NCBI GenBank assembly: GCA_013289825.1
Contig: JABCZF010000001.1
Coordinates: 1-64,000 of the forward strand
DNA from: Acidobacteriota bacterium
GTDB lineage: Bacteria; Acidobacteriota; Terriglobia; Acidiferrales; UBA7541
Direction: 5' to 3'
Length of the DNA stretch: 64,000 nt
The translations under genes and the position numbers were made by a program. Positions 10,801 to 19,816 of the stretch are shown piece by piece. The notes under the pieces were generated by a model. It saw only the letters and a list, made by a program, of their open reading frames with translations, was not told the DNA's origin and searched no databases. Each line of letters opens with the position of its first letter. The first letter of the stretch is position 1.

Positions 10801-10836
10801 TAAAAAAGCGAAACCGATCGGTTTCGTCCGGCTTTT
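10801..10836. terminator. Candidate bidirectional intrinsic terminator between convergent genes
   Basis: Perfect stem CGAAACCG-AT-CGGTTTCG (10809-10826) flanked by AAAAAA (10802-10807) and GGCTTTT; lies between two convergent stop codons. Confidence 0.65.
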
Positions 10837-12360
10837 CTAACGTGGCGGAGTTGCTGGCGGCTGGTCCTTAAGAATAATCACAAATTGCCGGAGTTCCCGC
10901 CGCTGCCGTTGGAGGTCGGCAGCCTCCGTTTCCTCGGCTCGCTCATACGCTCGAAACTCCTGTTGCGCCTTTCGGTTCTCGCCTGTTCGTTGATAAGCCA
11001 GACCGAGCTGGCGGTGGGCTTCGCCAAGGTTCGGGTTTATTTCAATGGCCTTCTGGTAGCCGCGAATGGCCTCGTCGAAATCGCCTCGCGCGAAATGCAG
11101 AATTCCCAGCTGAAGGTACGCTTCGCCGAGCTGGGGATCGATAGACACGGCTTTCTCGAGCAGCGCTTCGGCCTGTTTAGAGCCCGCCAGATTTTCTGAT
11201 CCCTTTTCGCGCTTCCAAATGCTTATCGCGTAGTAGTAATTGGCCAGAGCATTCAGAGGCTGCTCCTCGGCAAATCGCGCCAGTTTCTGTTCGCTGCAAG
11301 GCAGCGGCGTGGGAGACGTCATGGCCACCCTGCCGAGGAAGAGATACGGAGCTGGGTCGACCGGTTGCAGGTCAGACGCATCGCACAGGCGCCGGGCCGC
11401 TTCTGCCCACGAACCGCTCGAGTAGAGAGCCGCGCCCAGCCCGGTCAGCATTCTTGCAGATTTCGGATGCGCCGTGGACCCACGCGTAAAAACTTCTACT
11501 GCTGGCTCCGCCGCTTTGTGGAGCAGCAGTTCCGTACCCCATTCGAAATAATTCGGCTCACTGGGGTCCATATGGGCAGCGCATTCGTATTCGCGGACCG
11601 CTTCGAGAGGGTCGTTTAGCCGCTCATCAAGTTCGCCCAACAGGCGATGTCCTTCTGCATCATCTGCGACCGCCAGCGCTTTTCGGACTTGCTCGCGGGC
11701 TCCCGCGAAGTCACCTTTGGCTCGGTCAGCCAAAGCCATCTCGTACGGCTTGCCGGAACTGCCGGTGGAAGCGGTCTCCGGCTCGCCGGATTTCAACGTC
11801 TGGGTTTCCTTGGCAAGCGATTCACTGGTTTTCGAACTAGCTGCGGACCCATGCAAACCGAGATTGCTCCAATCGGTTACGCCCGCCACGGTAAAGTTCG
11901 GCTCATCCTTGAATTCCATCGCAGACGGCGACGCCGCGGAGGATTCGAACTTTGCTGATCCGATCGTTTGGAGCAGCACATCGACATGTCTCTTGTCTCC
12001 CGGCGACAATACCAGAGCATCTACGACAGAATCTATCCATCCAGATTTTTTCGCCCGCAGGGTGTACGTGCCACCGTGATCCGAGGAGAGGACGAAAGTA
12101 CCGGCTGCATTCGTTTTCGTTTCGACGATGGTTCGGTTGCCCTTCTCTGTAAGAAGGACGGTGGCACCGCCGACCGGCTTTCCGGCGGTGTCCTGAATCG
12201 TGCCTTCGACAGTGACCGAGAGGTGGGGGACAGGATTTTGCTCGAAAGCTGCCGCGCTCCCTAAACTCGCGAACGTGGCAAGCAGTACTGCGAGAGCCCC
12301 GCTTCTCCGATTCCGTGTCCTAGGAGAAGGGCGCCGCAATTTGTGCCAGCCGTTTATCAT
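10837..12360 (-). CDS. Exported protein with carboxypeptidase-regulatory-like (Ig-like) domain plus TPR repeats
   Basis: Signal peptide then VEGTIQDTAGKPVGGATVLLTEKGNRTIVETKTNAAGTFVLSS..GGTYTLRAKKSGW; C-terminal TPRs (GEAYLQLGILHFARGDFDEAIRGYQKAIEINPNLGEAHRQLGLAYQ). Start set at MINGWHKL. Confidence 0.8.
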   Translation of the reverse strand: MINGWHKLRRPSPRTRNRRSGALAVLLATFASLGSAAAFEQNPVPHLSVTVEGTIQDTAGKPVGGATVLLTEKGNRTIVETKTNAAGTFVLSSDHGGTYTLRAKKSGWIDSVVDALVLSPGDKRHVDVLLQTIGSAKFESSAASPSAMEFKDEPNFTVAGVTDWSNLGLHGSAASSKTSESLAKETQTLKSGEPETASTGSSGKPYEMALADRAKGDFAGAREQVRKALAVADDAEGHRLLGELDERLNDPLEAVREYECAAHMDPSEPNYFEWGTELLLHKAAEPAVEVFTRGSTAHPKSARMLTGLGAALYSSGSWAEAARRLCDASDLQPVDPAPYLFLGRVAMTSPTPLPCSEQKLARFAEEQPLNALANYYYAISIWKREKGSENLAGSKQAEALLEKAVSIDPQLGEAYLQLGILHFARGDFDEAIRGYQKAIEINPNLGEAHRQLGLAYQRTGENRKAQQEFRAYERAEETEAADLQRQRRELRQFVIILKDQPPATPPR

Positions 12361-12437
12361 CTCGACGGAATTCTTTCGTCTGCGCCGAAACTCACGCGTG
12401 TTCGTCGACCCTTGACATATTCTATCTCTCGCTACAG

Positions 12438-14402
12438 TCACAAAGGACGTATCCTGGCCGCCCACCCGCCCCCGGGCGCCAACTTGATCCTTAGTTTCGT
12501 GGTTTTGTTAACCTGCCGTTTCACCCGCTTATAGTCACTCGCGTACCTGTCAGCATTCACGCCATCCTCGTACGCGTCCAGCCAGAAGTTGCCCTCCGGT
12601 AAGAAGGAGAAATCCACTTCCAGTTCGCGTCCGGTCCAGTCGGTCATCGCCCCGAGATACCAATCTTTTGCATTTCTTCGCGCCAAAAGGACGTACTCGG
12701 CGATGCGCGCATCCAGAACCCTGGTTTCGTCCCAGGTCGTCGGCACTGCCGCAAGAAATTCCATGGCCTCGGGTTCACGCAAGTAATTCGACGGACTGTC
12801 CGACAACATCTGCAAGGGGCTCTCGAAGACCACATACATGGCAAGCTGCTGGCAGCGAGTTCCCAAAGCCATGGGTTGGTGGAAGATGGGGGCAAAGGTG
12901 GCTTTCGTCGCGTTCCGCATCGCCCCTGGTGTGTAATCCATGGGCCCGAGAAACATTCGTGTAAAAGGCAGCGTGACGTTGTGTTTCGGTTCGGAGTCTG
13001 CGCTCCACTTGCTCCACTCCATCCCGCGGACTCCTTCTCCGCTGATCATGTTCGGCCACGTGCGAGTCATGGTGACCTGCTTCTGCCCACCGTGAAAATC
13101 GACCAGCATTTTGCGCTTGGCCGTTTCGCGGCTGACCTGGTGGTAGAAGTTGATCAACCGTTGGTCGTCGCGCTGCATGAAGTCGACCTTAATCCCTTTG
13201 ATCCCCCACTTGGCGTACTGATCGAGCGCGGGAATGAGTTGATCGTCGAGCGACTTCCAGACCACCCAAAGAATAATGCCCACGTTTTTTTCTTTGGCGT
13301 AGGCCGTCAGCTCTTCCATATTTATTCCCGGAACGATTTCGAGCACGTTTCCGAGCTGGTACCACCCTTCGTCTAAAATGATGTAGGGCAGGCCGAATTT
13401 CGCAGCAAAGTCAATGTAGTACTTGTAGGTCTCGGTGTTGACTCCGGATTTGAAGTCCACACCGTAGATATTGGTGTCGTTCCACCAGTCCCAGGCCACT
13501 TTGCCTGGCTTAATCCATGAGGTGTCTTCGAACTGCGCTGGCTTCGCCAAAAGCCACACCAGTTGATTGGTGAGCAGGTCTCCGTCGCGCTCGACGATGC
13601 CCAGCAGTCGCCACGGAAAGGTGCGCTTGCCGCTCGTCGCAGCGATGTAGTCGGCGGCCTCAACGACTCTGAAGTCGCGGTCTCCTTCCAGCTTTTCTTT
13701 TAAAGGGTACGGAGGAAAACTCCCGGAAAGCGCAGGTCCACCCGTGCCGCGCAGCCACATTCCCGGATAGTCTTCCACGTCCGATTCCGCTATGGCTACT
13801 TTGGCGCCGCCACCCGCATCCACCACGACAGGCATGGTTCCCAGGAACGCCGGAGCGATCTCGCTCAAATGCTGTGGCACATACTTTCGCTCGTTGTGCG
13901 AAAACATGCTGTCTTCCTGAGGGTAAAAGGCTATGGAATCTCGCGGGAAATTGAACTTCACTTCTTCACCGTATATCTTCACCTGCGGTTCTGGAAGCGA
14001 GGTTTCAAAACGGTAGGCTGCCCCTTCGTTGTAGGCGCGGAAAACCAGCGCGTAGTCCCCGTCCATTTCGAGGCGCAGTTCGTTGTAGCTCTCGCGAATC
14101 TTCTCGAATTTCTGACGGACTTGCGGCTCGATCACCCGATTGGTGCTGCTTTCCTTCGCCGCTCGGACTTTCGGCTCCAGTCCTAGCTTCTTGTGGTCGA
14201 CGTCCAGGGAGAGCGTCGAATCCTCGACGAGCGCGCCACCTTTCAGGAGCACGTCGTAACGGATGCGACTAGCGGTGCGGATTCTGACCTCGATTCTGCC
14301 GTCGGGTGATTTCAAGTCGTAACTCGATTGCGCCGCGGCTGGCCCAGCCAGCAGGAATGCGGGAACGATCCATGGCAGCGTGTTTTTCCGCAGTCTGTTC
14401 AT
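12438..14402 (-). CDS. Glycoside hydrolase family 97 (SusB-like alpha-glucosidase/alpha-galactosidase)
   Basis: Signal peptide from ATG at 14402, preceded by purine-rich AGGAAGGGAG; VAWDWWNDTNIYGVDFKSGVNTETYKYYIDFAAKFGLPYIILDEGWY, KWGIKGIKVDFMQRDDQ, WPNMISGEGVRGMEWSKW typical of GH97. Confidence 0.92.
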   Translation of the reverse strand: MNRLRKNTLPWIVPAFLLAGPAAAQSSYDLKSPDGRIEVRIRTASRIRYDVLLKGGALVEDSTLSLDVDHKKLGLEPKVRAAKESSTNRVIEPQVRQKFEKIRESYNELRLEMDGDYALVFRAYNEGAAYRFETSLPEPQVKIYGEEVKFNFPRDSIAFYPQEDSMFSHNERKYVPQHLSEIAPAFLGTMPVVVDAGGGAKVAIAESDVEDYPGMWLRGTGGPALSGSFPPYPLKEKLEGDRDFRVVEAADYIAATSGKRTFPWRLLGIVERDGDLLTNQLVWLLAKPAQFEDTSWIKPGKVAWDWWNDTNIYGVDFKSGVNTETYKYYIDFAAKFGLPYIILDEGWYQLGNVLEIVPGINMEELTAYAKEKNVGIILWVVWKSLDDQLIPALDQYAKWGIKGIKVDFMQRDDQRLINFYHQVSRETAKRKMLVDFHGGQKQVTMTRTWPNMISGEGVRGMEWSKWSADSEPKHNVTLPFTRMFLGPMDYTPGAMRNATKATFAPIFHQPMALGTRCQQLAMYVVFESPLQMLSDSPSNYLREPEAMEFLAAVPTTWDETRVLDARIAEYVLLARRNAKDWYLGAMTDWTGRELEVDFSFLPEGNFWLDAYEDGVNADRYASDYKRVKRQVNKTTKLRIKLAPGGGWAARIRPL

Positions 14403-14503
14403 AAACTCCCTTCCTGCTGGAATCGGCGGCCAGGTCCCGACTAGCCCATTTTCCGCCGCATAAGAATTATTCCAACGCTGGTGCCCGCATTCTACACCTG
14501 TGA

Positions 14504-14513
14504 CAAGCGCTTG
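14504..14513. promoter_or_regulatory. Candidate LacI-type operator palindrome upstream of GH97 gene
   Basis: Perfect 10-bp palindrome CAAGCGCTTG about 100 bp upstream of the GH97 start; central CG palindrome resembles LacI-family operators. Confidence 0.3.
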
Positions 14514-14793
14514 CGGCAAGCACACGAACTCATATAGACCTGCAGCCTCGCTAGGAGCCGACTCGTCGACAAGTTCAAGGATCGCGTGCACGCTTCGGCG
14601 CCACTTCCTCCGCAGGAACCTCTTGCTGGTACTCCAGCCAGTATCTTTCGCGATCATCATTCTTGCCGGAACGCTTCTTTTGCGTGTCATTTTCTGATAG
14701 AAAAATCATGGCCCTGCACATCCGTCTAGCGCTTGGTATCCTTTTTCACGTCTCGGATGGGTCGCGGCACAGACCAAAGCGTAGAACGGATTG

Positions 14794-15960
14794 ATGACAC
14801 CACGGTCGACTATCGTTGAGCGGTTTCGTTCGCGATTTGGCGGGGACCCGCGCGTCTATCGCGCCCCCGGGCGTGTCAACCTGATCGGAGAACACACCGA
14901 TTACAACGAGGGCTTCGCGATGCCAGCGGCCATCGAGTTTTATTGTTGGGTCGCCGTCGGCGCCAGAGAGGATCGCCGGCTGCATATCTACTCGGAGGAG
15001 TTTTCAGCTGAGGCGGACGCGGATTTGTCTTCCGCGGCACGGCAGCCTTCCAAAACGTGGAGCGACTATCCCATCGGCGTGGCCCTGCAACTCGAACAGG
15101 CCGGTTTTCGGCTTCGCGGAGCGAATCTTCTGATTGAAAGTGAAGTCCCCATTGGCGCGGGCCTTAGCTCTTCCGCTGCCATTGAGGTGGCGACCGCGCT
15201 GGCTCTCGCGGATCAGTCTGGCTGGACCCCGGAGCGCCTTCAATTGGCGCTGCTCTGCCAAAGAGCGGAAAATGAATTCGTCGGCGCGCGGGTCGGGATC
15301 ATGGACCAATTCGTCTCCCTATACGGAGAAAAGGACCACGCGCTGATGCTCGATTGCCGCGCGCTGAGCTTTGCGTCTCTCTTGATTCCCAATTCCGTCA
15401 AGCTGGTGATCAGCAACACTATGGTCAAGCACGAACTGGCCTCCAGCGAATACAATCGCCGTCGCGCGGATTGCGAAGAAGCCGTCCGCCGCCTTCGAGA
15501 GTTTTTGCCGGGGATTCGCGCTCTACGGGACGTAAGCGCCGAGCAGCTGGAACAGTATCGCAGCAAGATTTCTGAAGTTGCCTACAAGCGCGCGCTGCAT
15601 GTTGTCGGTGAGAACGCGCGGGTGCTCGACAGCGCGGAGGCACTCCGCTCCGGTGATATCGCACGGTTCGGAATGCGCATGGCCGAATCTCATCGCAGCC
15701 TTCGGGATTTGTACGAGGTCAGCTGCCCGGAACTGGATTTGATGGTTGACCTGGCGCACCAGCAAAAGGGAGTTTACGGCGCGCGCATGACGGGCGGTGG
15801 CTTCGGAGGGGCTACCATCAATCTCGTGGACGCTCGCTACGCCGGAGAATTTAAAGAAAAAATGGCCAAGTCCTATCAGAGAGAAACTGGCCTGGTGCCC
15901 CAGATCTACATTTGCAGACCGGCCGAGGGGGCGGGCCCGTTTCCGTCCTCTGATCTTTGA
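14794..15960 (+). CDS. galK: Galactokinase
   Basis: GHMP kinase signatures APGRVNLIGEHTDYNEGFAMPAAI, VPIGAGLSSSAAIEVATALAL, GARMTGGGFGGATINLV; MDQFVS motif. Confidence 0.95.
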   Translation: MTPRSTIVERFRSRFGGDPRVYRAPGRVNLIGEHTDYNEGFAMPAAIEFYCWVAVGAREDRRLHIYSEEFSAEADADLSSAARQPSKTWSDYPIGVALQLEQAGFRLRGANLLIESEVPIGAGLSSSAAIEVATALALADQSGWTPERLQLALLCQRAENEFVGARVGIMDQFVSLYGEKDHALMLDCRALSFASLLIPNSVKLVISNTMVKHELASSEYNRRRADCEEAVRRLREFLPGIRALRDVSAEQLEQYRSKISEVAYKRALHVVGENARVLDSAEALRSGDIARFGMRMAESHRSLRDLYEVSCPELDLMVDLAHQQKGVYGARMTGGGFGGATINLVDARYAGEFKEKMAKSYQRETGLVPQIYICRPAEGAGPFPSSDL

Positions 15961-16022
15961 CCTCATCTCCCTGGGCGCTCATGCTCACGCGAGCAAGTGA
16001 TTCCCGCCTCCGCTCGAAAGAG

Positions 16023-18341
16023 CTAGAGGACTTCTGGAGAACTGGCAGCGATTTCAATGCGCAGCTGCTGCGTGCCCAGCTGCGGATGTGTGGCCGTGAG
16101 CCGCACCGTTCCCGGTTGTTCCTTCGCGCGAATCCAGATAGCGCCCGTTCCGCCGATCAGCGCAAAGGGGTTGTCGCCAATAATCTCCGCGGGGCCTTGC
16201 AGGTCCAACTTGATGGCGTCGTTCGCAAATGGCCGGATGGCGTCAAATTCATCGGTTACGCGCAAAACCACGCGGGTAGAATCAGCGCCATCCGCGTTGA
16301 GACGAGTGTCGTCAGGCAGCAGTCGAAATTTCTGGTCGACACCTCTGCCGGATAGAGTCTTAACAATCGCTTGCTTTCCGTCCAGATAACCTTCCATCCG
16401 GAGATCTCCCCAGTTGCCCACGGCGGGCCCCAAATCAACCACAAACGGCGAATAGCGAAGGTGGGCAAACTCGGTTTTGTTTGGATCGGCTTCCGCCACC
16501 AGCTTGCCGGCAATGTAGAACTTAAGGTGATCGCAATTGGAACAGACCACCGCCCTGGTGAATCCGATCGATTCGTCGCCCCGCGCCCAGTGAAATGCAG
16601 GTTCGAGCACGACTTCGTCTGAGGGATCACATTGGGACTTGTAGAAACCGGCCGCAAGCTTGGGTTCCCGGAAAATGTCGGTCACCCCGTGATAGCAGAT
16701 GCGGTCACCGCTTCCAAAGTCTCCATGCGTGTTGTAGTCAAAGGCGCACCAGCCGATGCCGCCGGCGTACTGCGCATCGGAAGCTAGCTGGTCGTGAATA
16801 CGCGCATGACGCATGGTGTGCTCTGTCAGCCGCTCGACTTGATCGATAGTTTTCGTGGGATACGTGTGACCCACGAATTCCGTGTTGAGATAGCGGGGGT
16901 GGTTCGGCGGTTTCAGAGGGAATCCAAAATCGTTCATGGTAAAAACGTCTTCCAGAAATTCGGAGGATTGGAAATAGCGGATCCCGCCCGTCTGACGTGT
17001 GGGATCGAGACGGTGAGCTGACGCGTTGGTGCGCGTGTAGAAATCGTGGTCGTCCCTCGATTCGTTGATGCGCACGCCCCATAGAATAATGCTGGGATGA
17101 TTCCAGTCGCGGCGAATCATGCGGCCGACGTTGTCGATGGAGATCTGTTTCCAGGCCTCGTCCCCAATGTGCTGCCAGCCGGGTATTTCTTCGAGGACCA
17201 GCAGCCCCATTTCGTCGCAGGCGTCGAGGAAATGCCGCGATTGCGGATAGTGTGATGTGCGGACGATGTTGCATTTTAGGTTTTTGCGCAAGATTCGCGC
17301 ATCGCTCCGTTGCGCGCGGCCCGGCATGGCCTGGCCTACAAACGGAAATGTTTGATGGCGGTCAAGGCCGCGCAGTTTGATGACTTTGCCATTCAGCTCG
17401 AAGCCGTGATCTGTAAACTGCGCTTCGCGAAAACCAACCGTGCGGCGATCCTGATCGACTAGCTCGGATCCCCTCAGTAAGCGCACCTGAGCGGAATAAA
17501 GATTCGGATGCTCGAGGTCCCACAGCTTGATCCCGCTAAGGCCGTCGAAGTGCATGGTATGCGCCACTGCGTCCGATCGAGCCTCCGACGTCGGAACGCG
17601 TTCGGTCGCTTTGGCCACCACGCGATCCCCTTCGCGGAGCTCGGCCTCTAGTGTCAGCGTCTCCCGCGACGCTTCCATATGCTGAAGGAAGCAATCTAGA
17701 TCGATTGCGGGGTGTTCGCTGAGCACCGCTTTTGGTTTCGCAAGAATATTCTCTATAAACGTCGTTGGAACGATGCGCAGCCAGACTTCGCGGTAGATCC
17801 CTCCAAAAGTTAGGTAGTCGATCTGATGACCAAAGGGTGGGATGTCCGGCCGTTCCGTCGAGTCCACATCCACCGCAAGCACGTTTTCACCGCCGAGGTC
17901 GATGTGCGGCGTCAGATCGAAAGAAAAAGGCGTGTAGCCACCTTTGTACTCGCCCAGCCGCACACCATTGATCCAAACGGTAGAGGCGGTCATGACACCT
18001 TCGAAGTCCACGAAAATGCGCTTGCCGCGGGCCTCCGGGGGCAGACGAAAACGACGCCGGTAAATGGAAACAAACTCATATTGCTTGTCGTCGAAGCTAT
18101 GCCAGGGCAACCGGACATTCGTGTGCGGAATAACGACGTGATCAAACCGAGAGTCGTCGAACTCCCGCCCGTGCGCTCCTTCGACGAAGGCCCGGTTGTA
18201 ACGCCAATTCCGATTGATGGGAAAAACCATGCGGCCCTCGGCGGGGGCCGCGGGCACGGAATTGCCGGTAAGCAGTCCGGGCGCAAGGGTGGTTCCCGCA
18301 AGAACAGCGCTCGTGGTCTTCACAAAATGTCGTCGGTCCAT
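16023..18341 (-). CDS. Glycoside hydrolase family 2 protein (beta-galactosidase-like), Tat signal
   Basis: MDRRHFVKTTSAVLAGTTLAPG; jelly-roll sugar-binding DFEGVMTASTVWINGVRLGEYKGGYTPFSFDLT; GH2 core LDRHQTFPFVGQAMPGRAQRSDARILRKNLKCNIVRTSHYPQSRHFLDACDEMGLLVLEEIPGW. Confidence 0.93.
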   Translation of the reverse strand: MDRRHFVKTTSAVLAGTTLAPGLLTGNSVPAAPAEGRMVFPINRNWRYNRAFVEGAHGREFDDSRFDHVVIPHTNVRLPWHSFDDKQYEFVSIYRRRFRLPPEARGKRIFVDFEGVMTASTVWINGVRLGEYKGGYTPFSFDLTPHIDLGGENVLAVDVDSTERPDIPPFGHQIDYLTFGGIYREVWLRIVPTTFIENILAKPKAVLSEHPAIDLDCFLQHMEASRETLTLEAELREGDRVVAKATERVPTSEARSDAVAHTMHFDGLSGIKLWDLEHPNLYSAQVRLLRGSELVDQDRRTVGFREAQFTDHGFELNGKVIKLRGLDRHQTFPFVGQAMPGRAQRSDARILRKNLKCNIVRTSHYPQSRHFLDACDEMGLLVLEEIPGWQHIGDEAWKQISIDNVGRMIRRDWNHPSIILWGVRINESRDDHDFYTRTNASAHRLDPTRQTGGIRYFQSSEFLEDVFTMNDFGFPLKPPNHPRYLNTEFVGHTYPTKTIDQVERLTEHTMRHARIHDQLASDAQYAGGIGWCAFDYNTHGDFGSGDRICYHGVTDIFREPKLAAGFYKSQCDPSDEVVLEPAFHWARGDESIGFTRAVVCSNCDHLKFYIAGKLVAEADPNKTEFAHLRYSPFVVDLGPAVGNWGDLRMEGYLDGKQAIVKTLSGRGVDQKFRLLPDDTRLNADGADSTRVVLRVTDEFDAIRPFANDAIKLDLQGPAEIIGDNPFALIGGTGAIWIRAKEQPGTVRLTATHPQLGTQQLRIEIAASSPEVL

Positions 18342-19036
18342 AGCCGTTAAGTCTTCCTTTGCGCCGCGCATCTTACCAGCTTTGCGGCCGATCTTTGATG
18401 ATTCTTCTTGGCACTCTTGGCACTGGAAGACCGCGCTCGGGCGCACAAAAACTTGGCTCAGCATTCCGGAACAGCGCCGAAAGACGTCATGCTCCCGTGC
18501 TTGGCGAATTGTTTACGTCCGAGGGTGCTCCAACGATGCAATCTTGCTCGCAACGCACTGCAAACGCATTGGCCAAGTGAAGCGCCATTGCTCAGTGCAA
18601 GTCTCGAAAAGGCAGCAGAACGCTGGATCGAGCGCTGCGCAAGCTTCCTCATCGTTTTCCACCCGTCGTATGGGCAGGGGGGACGATATTGAAGCTCTCC
18701 CGTTTTGAGAGAGCCACTCCCGGCAGAAGTTTGTTTTGCTACTACTCTTGTCACTACTTCCGGTAGGTTTTGATCTCGTTCGGACCCATATAAGCGCCTG
18801 CGATTCTTTCAAATGGAAGAGTTGTGTTGATAAAGAGAGACATTTCAACGCTCACGGACCCCTCACCTCCCGCTCACCCTTGGCCCGCGATGTTAGGTGT
18901 TGTGTTTTGTCGCGCGGGCTGAGGGGAGCGTACTTTGAGGCTCTTCCATCAAGGAATTGACAGCAACGCCATTCGCGAATACGCTTTCGGACGCTTACCC
19001 TGCTTCTTCAAGGAATCTTTCGAGGATCCCGTGCTC

Positions 19037-19816
19037 ATGCGGTCTTTGCTCATTTTTCTTTCCTCGCTGTTCCTGTTTGCTGCCTACGCTGAGCCCTCCG
19101 CACAGGCTCCCTCAGCTCAAAACGCGCCTGTTGAGAAACCCGATCTCACAGCAGGCAAGGTGATCTTTGAAGGTCACTGTACTCTCTGCCATGGTATCGA
19201 CGGAGGTGGCGGACGTGGGCCGAGCTTGCATCGCCCGAAACTCAGCCGGGCACCCGACGACAAGGCCTTGAAGTCCCTGATTGAAAATGGCATTCCACCC
19301 GAAATGCCGGAGGGCTGGTACCTGTCCGAGCAAGACATCTTGAACCTGGTAGCTTTTGTGCGCAGCCTCGGAAGTGTGCCACCGGAAAAACTGCCTGGCG
19401 ACCCTCAGCGTGGTGAGGCCATCTACACGCGGAGCGGTTGCGCCACGTGCCATATTCTCGCTGGCAAAGGCACCGGCTTTGGTCCCGAACTCACGGAAGT
19501 CGGCGCGCGCCGGGGAGCCGCCCGCCTGCGCGGAACGCTACAAAGCCCGAGTAAGACCATCCCAGAAGATTTTCTGCTGATCGAAGCCAGCACGTCATCC
19601 GGCCAGACAATCCGAGGTATCCGCCTGAATGAAGACACCTTTACGATTCAACTGAAAGATGCGCAGGGACACTTTTACAGCCTACGAAAAAGCGACTTGC
19701 GCGAACTGAAAAAACTTCGTGGCCAGACGCTCATGCCTTCTTACGAATCGCTTTTCTCCGCCGCGGAACTCGATGATCTGGTGGCCTACCTGGCATCGCA
19801 GCGAGGCCAACCATGA
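19037..19816 (+). CDS. Exported di-heme c-type cytochrome
   Basis: Signal peptide MRSLLIFLSSLFLFAAYAEPSAQA; two heme motifs CTLCH and CATCH; 4-bp ATGA overlap with next gene. Confidence 0.88.
   Translation: MRSLLIFLSSLFLFAAYAEPSAQAPSAQNAPVEKPDLTAGKVIFEGHCTLCHGIDGGGGRGPSLHRPKLSRAPDDKALKSLIENGIPPEMPEGWYLSEQDILNLVAFVRSLGSVPPEKLPGDPQRGEAIYTRSGCATCHILAGKGTGFGPELTEVGARRGAARLRGTLQSPSKTIPEDFLLIEASTSSGQTIRGIRLNEDTFTIQLKDAQGHFYSLRKSDLRELKKLRGQTLMPSYESLFSAAELDDLVAYLASQRGQP

Noticed and set aside
18342-19036. Roughly 700-bp intergenic region with several short ORFs
   Set aside because: Short overlapping ORFs lack RBS or recognisable domains; no RNA structure convincingly seen
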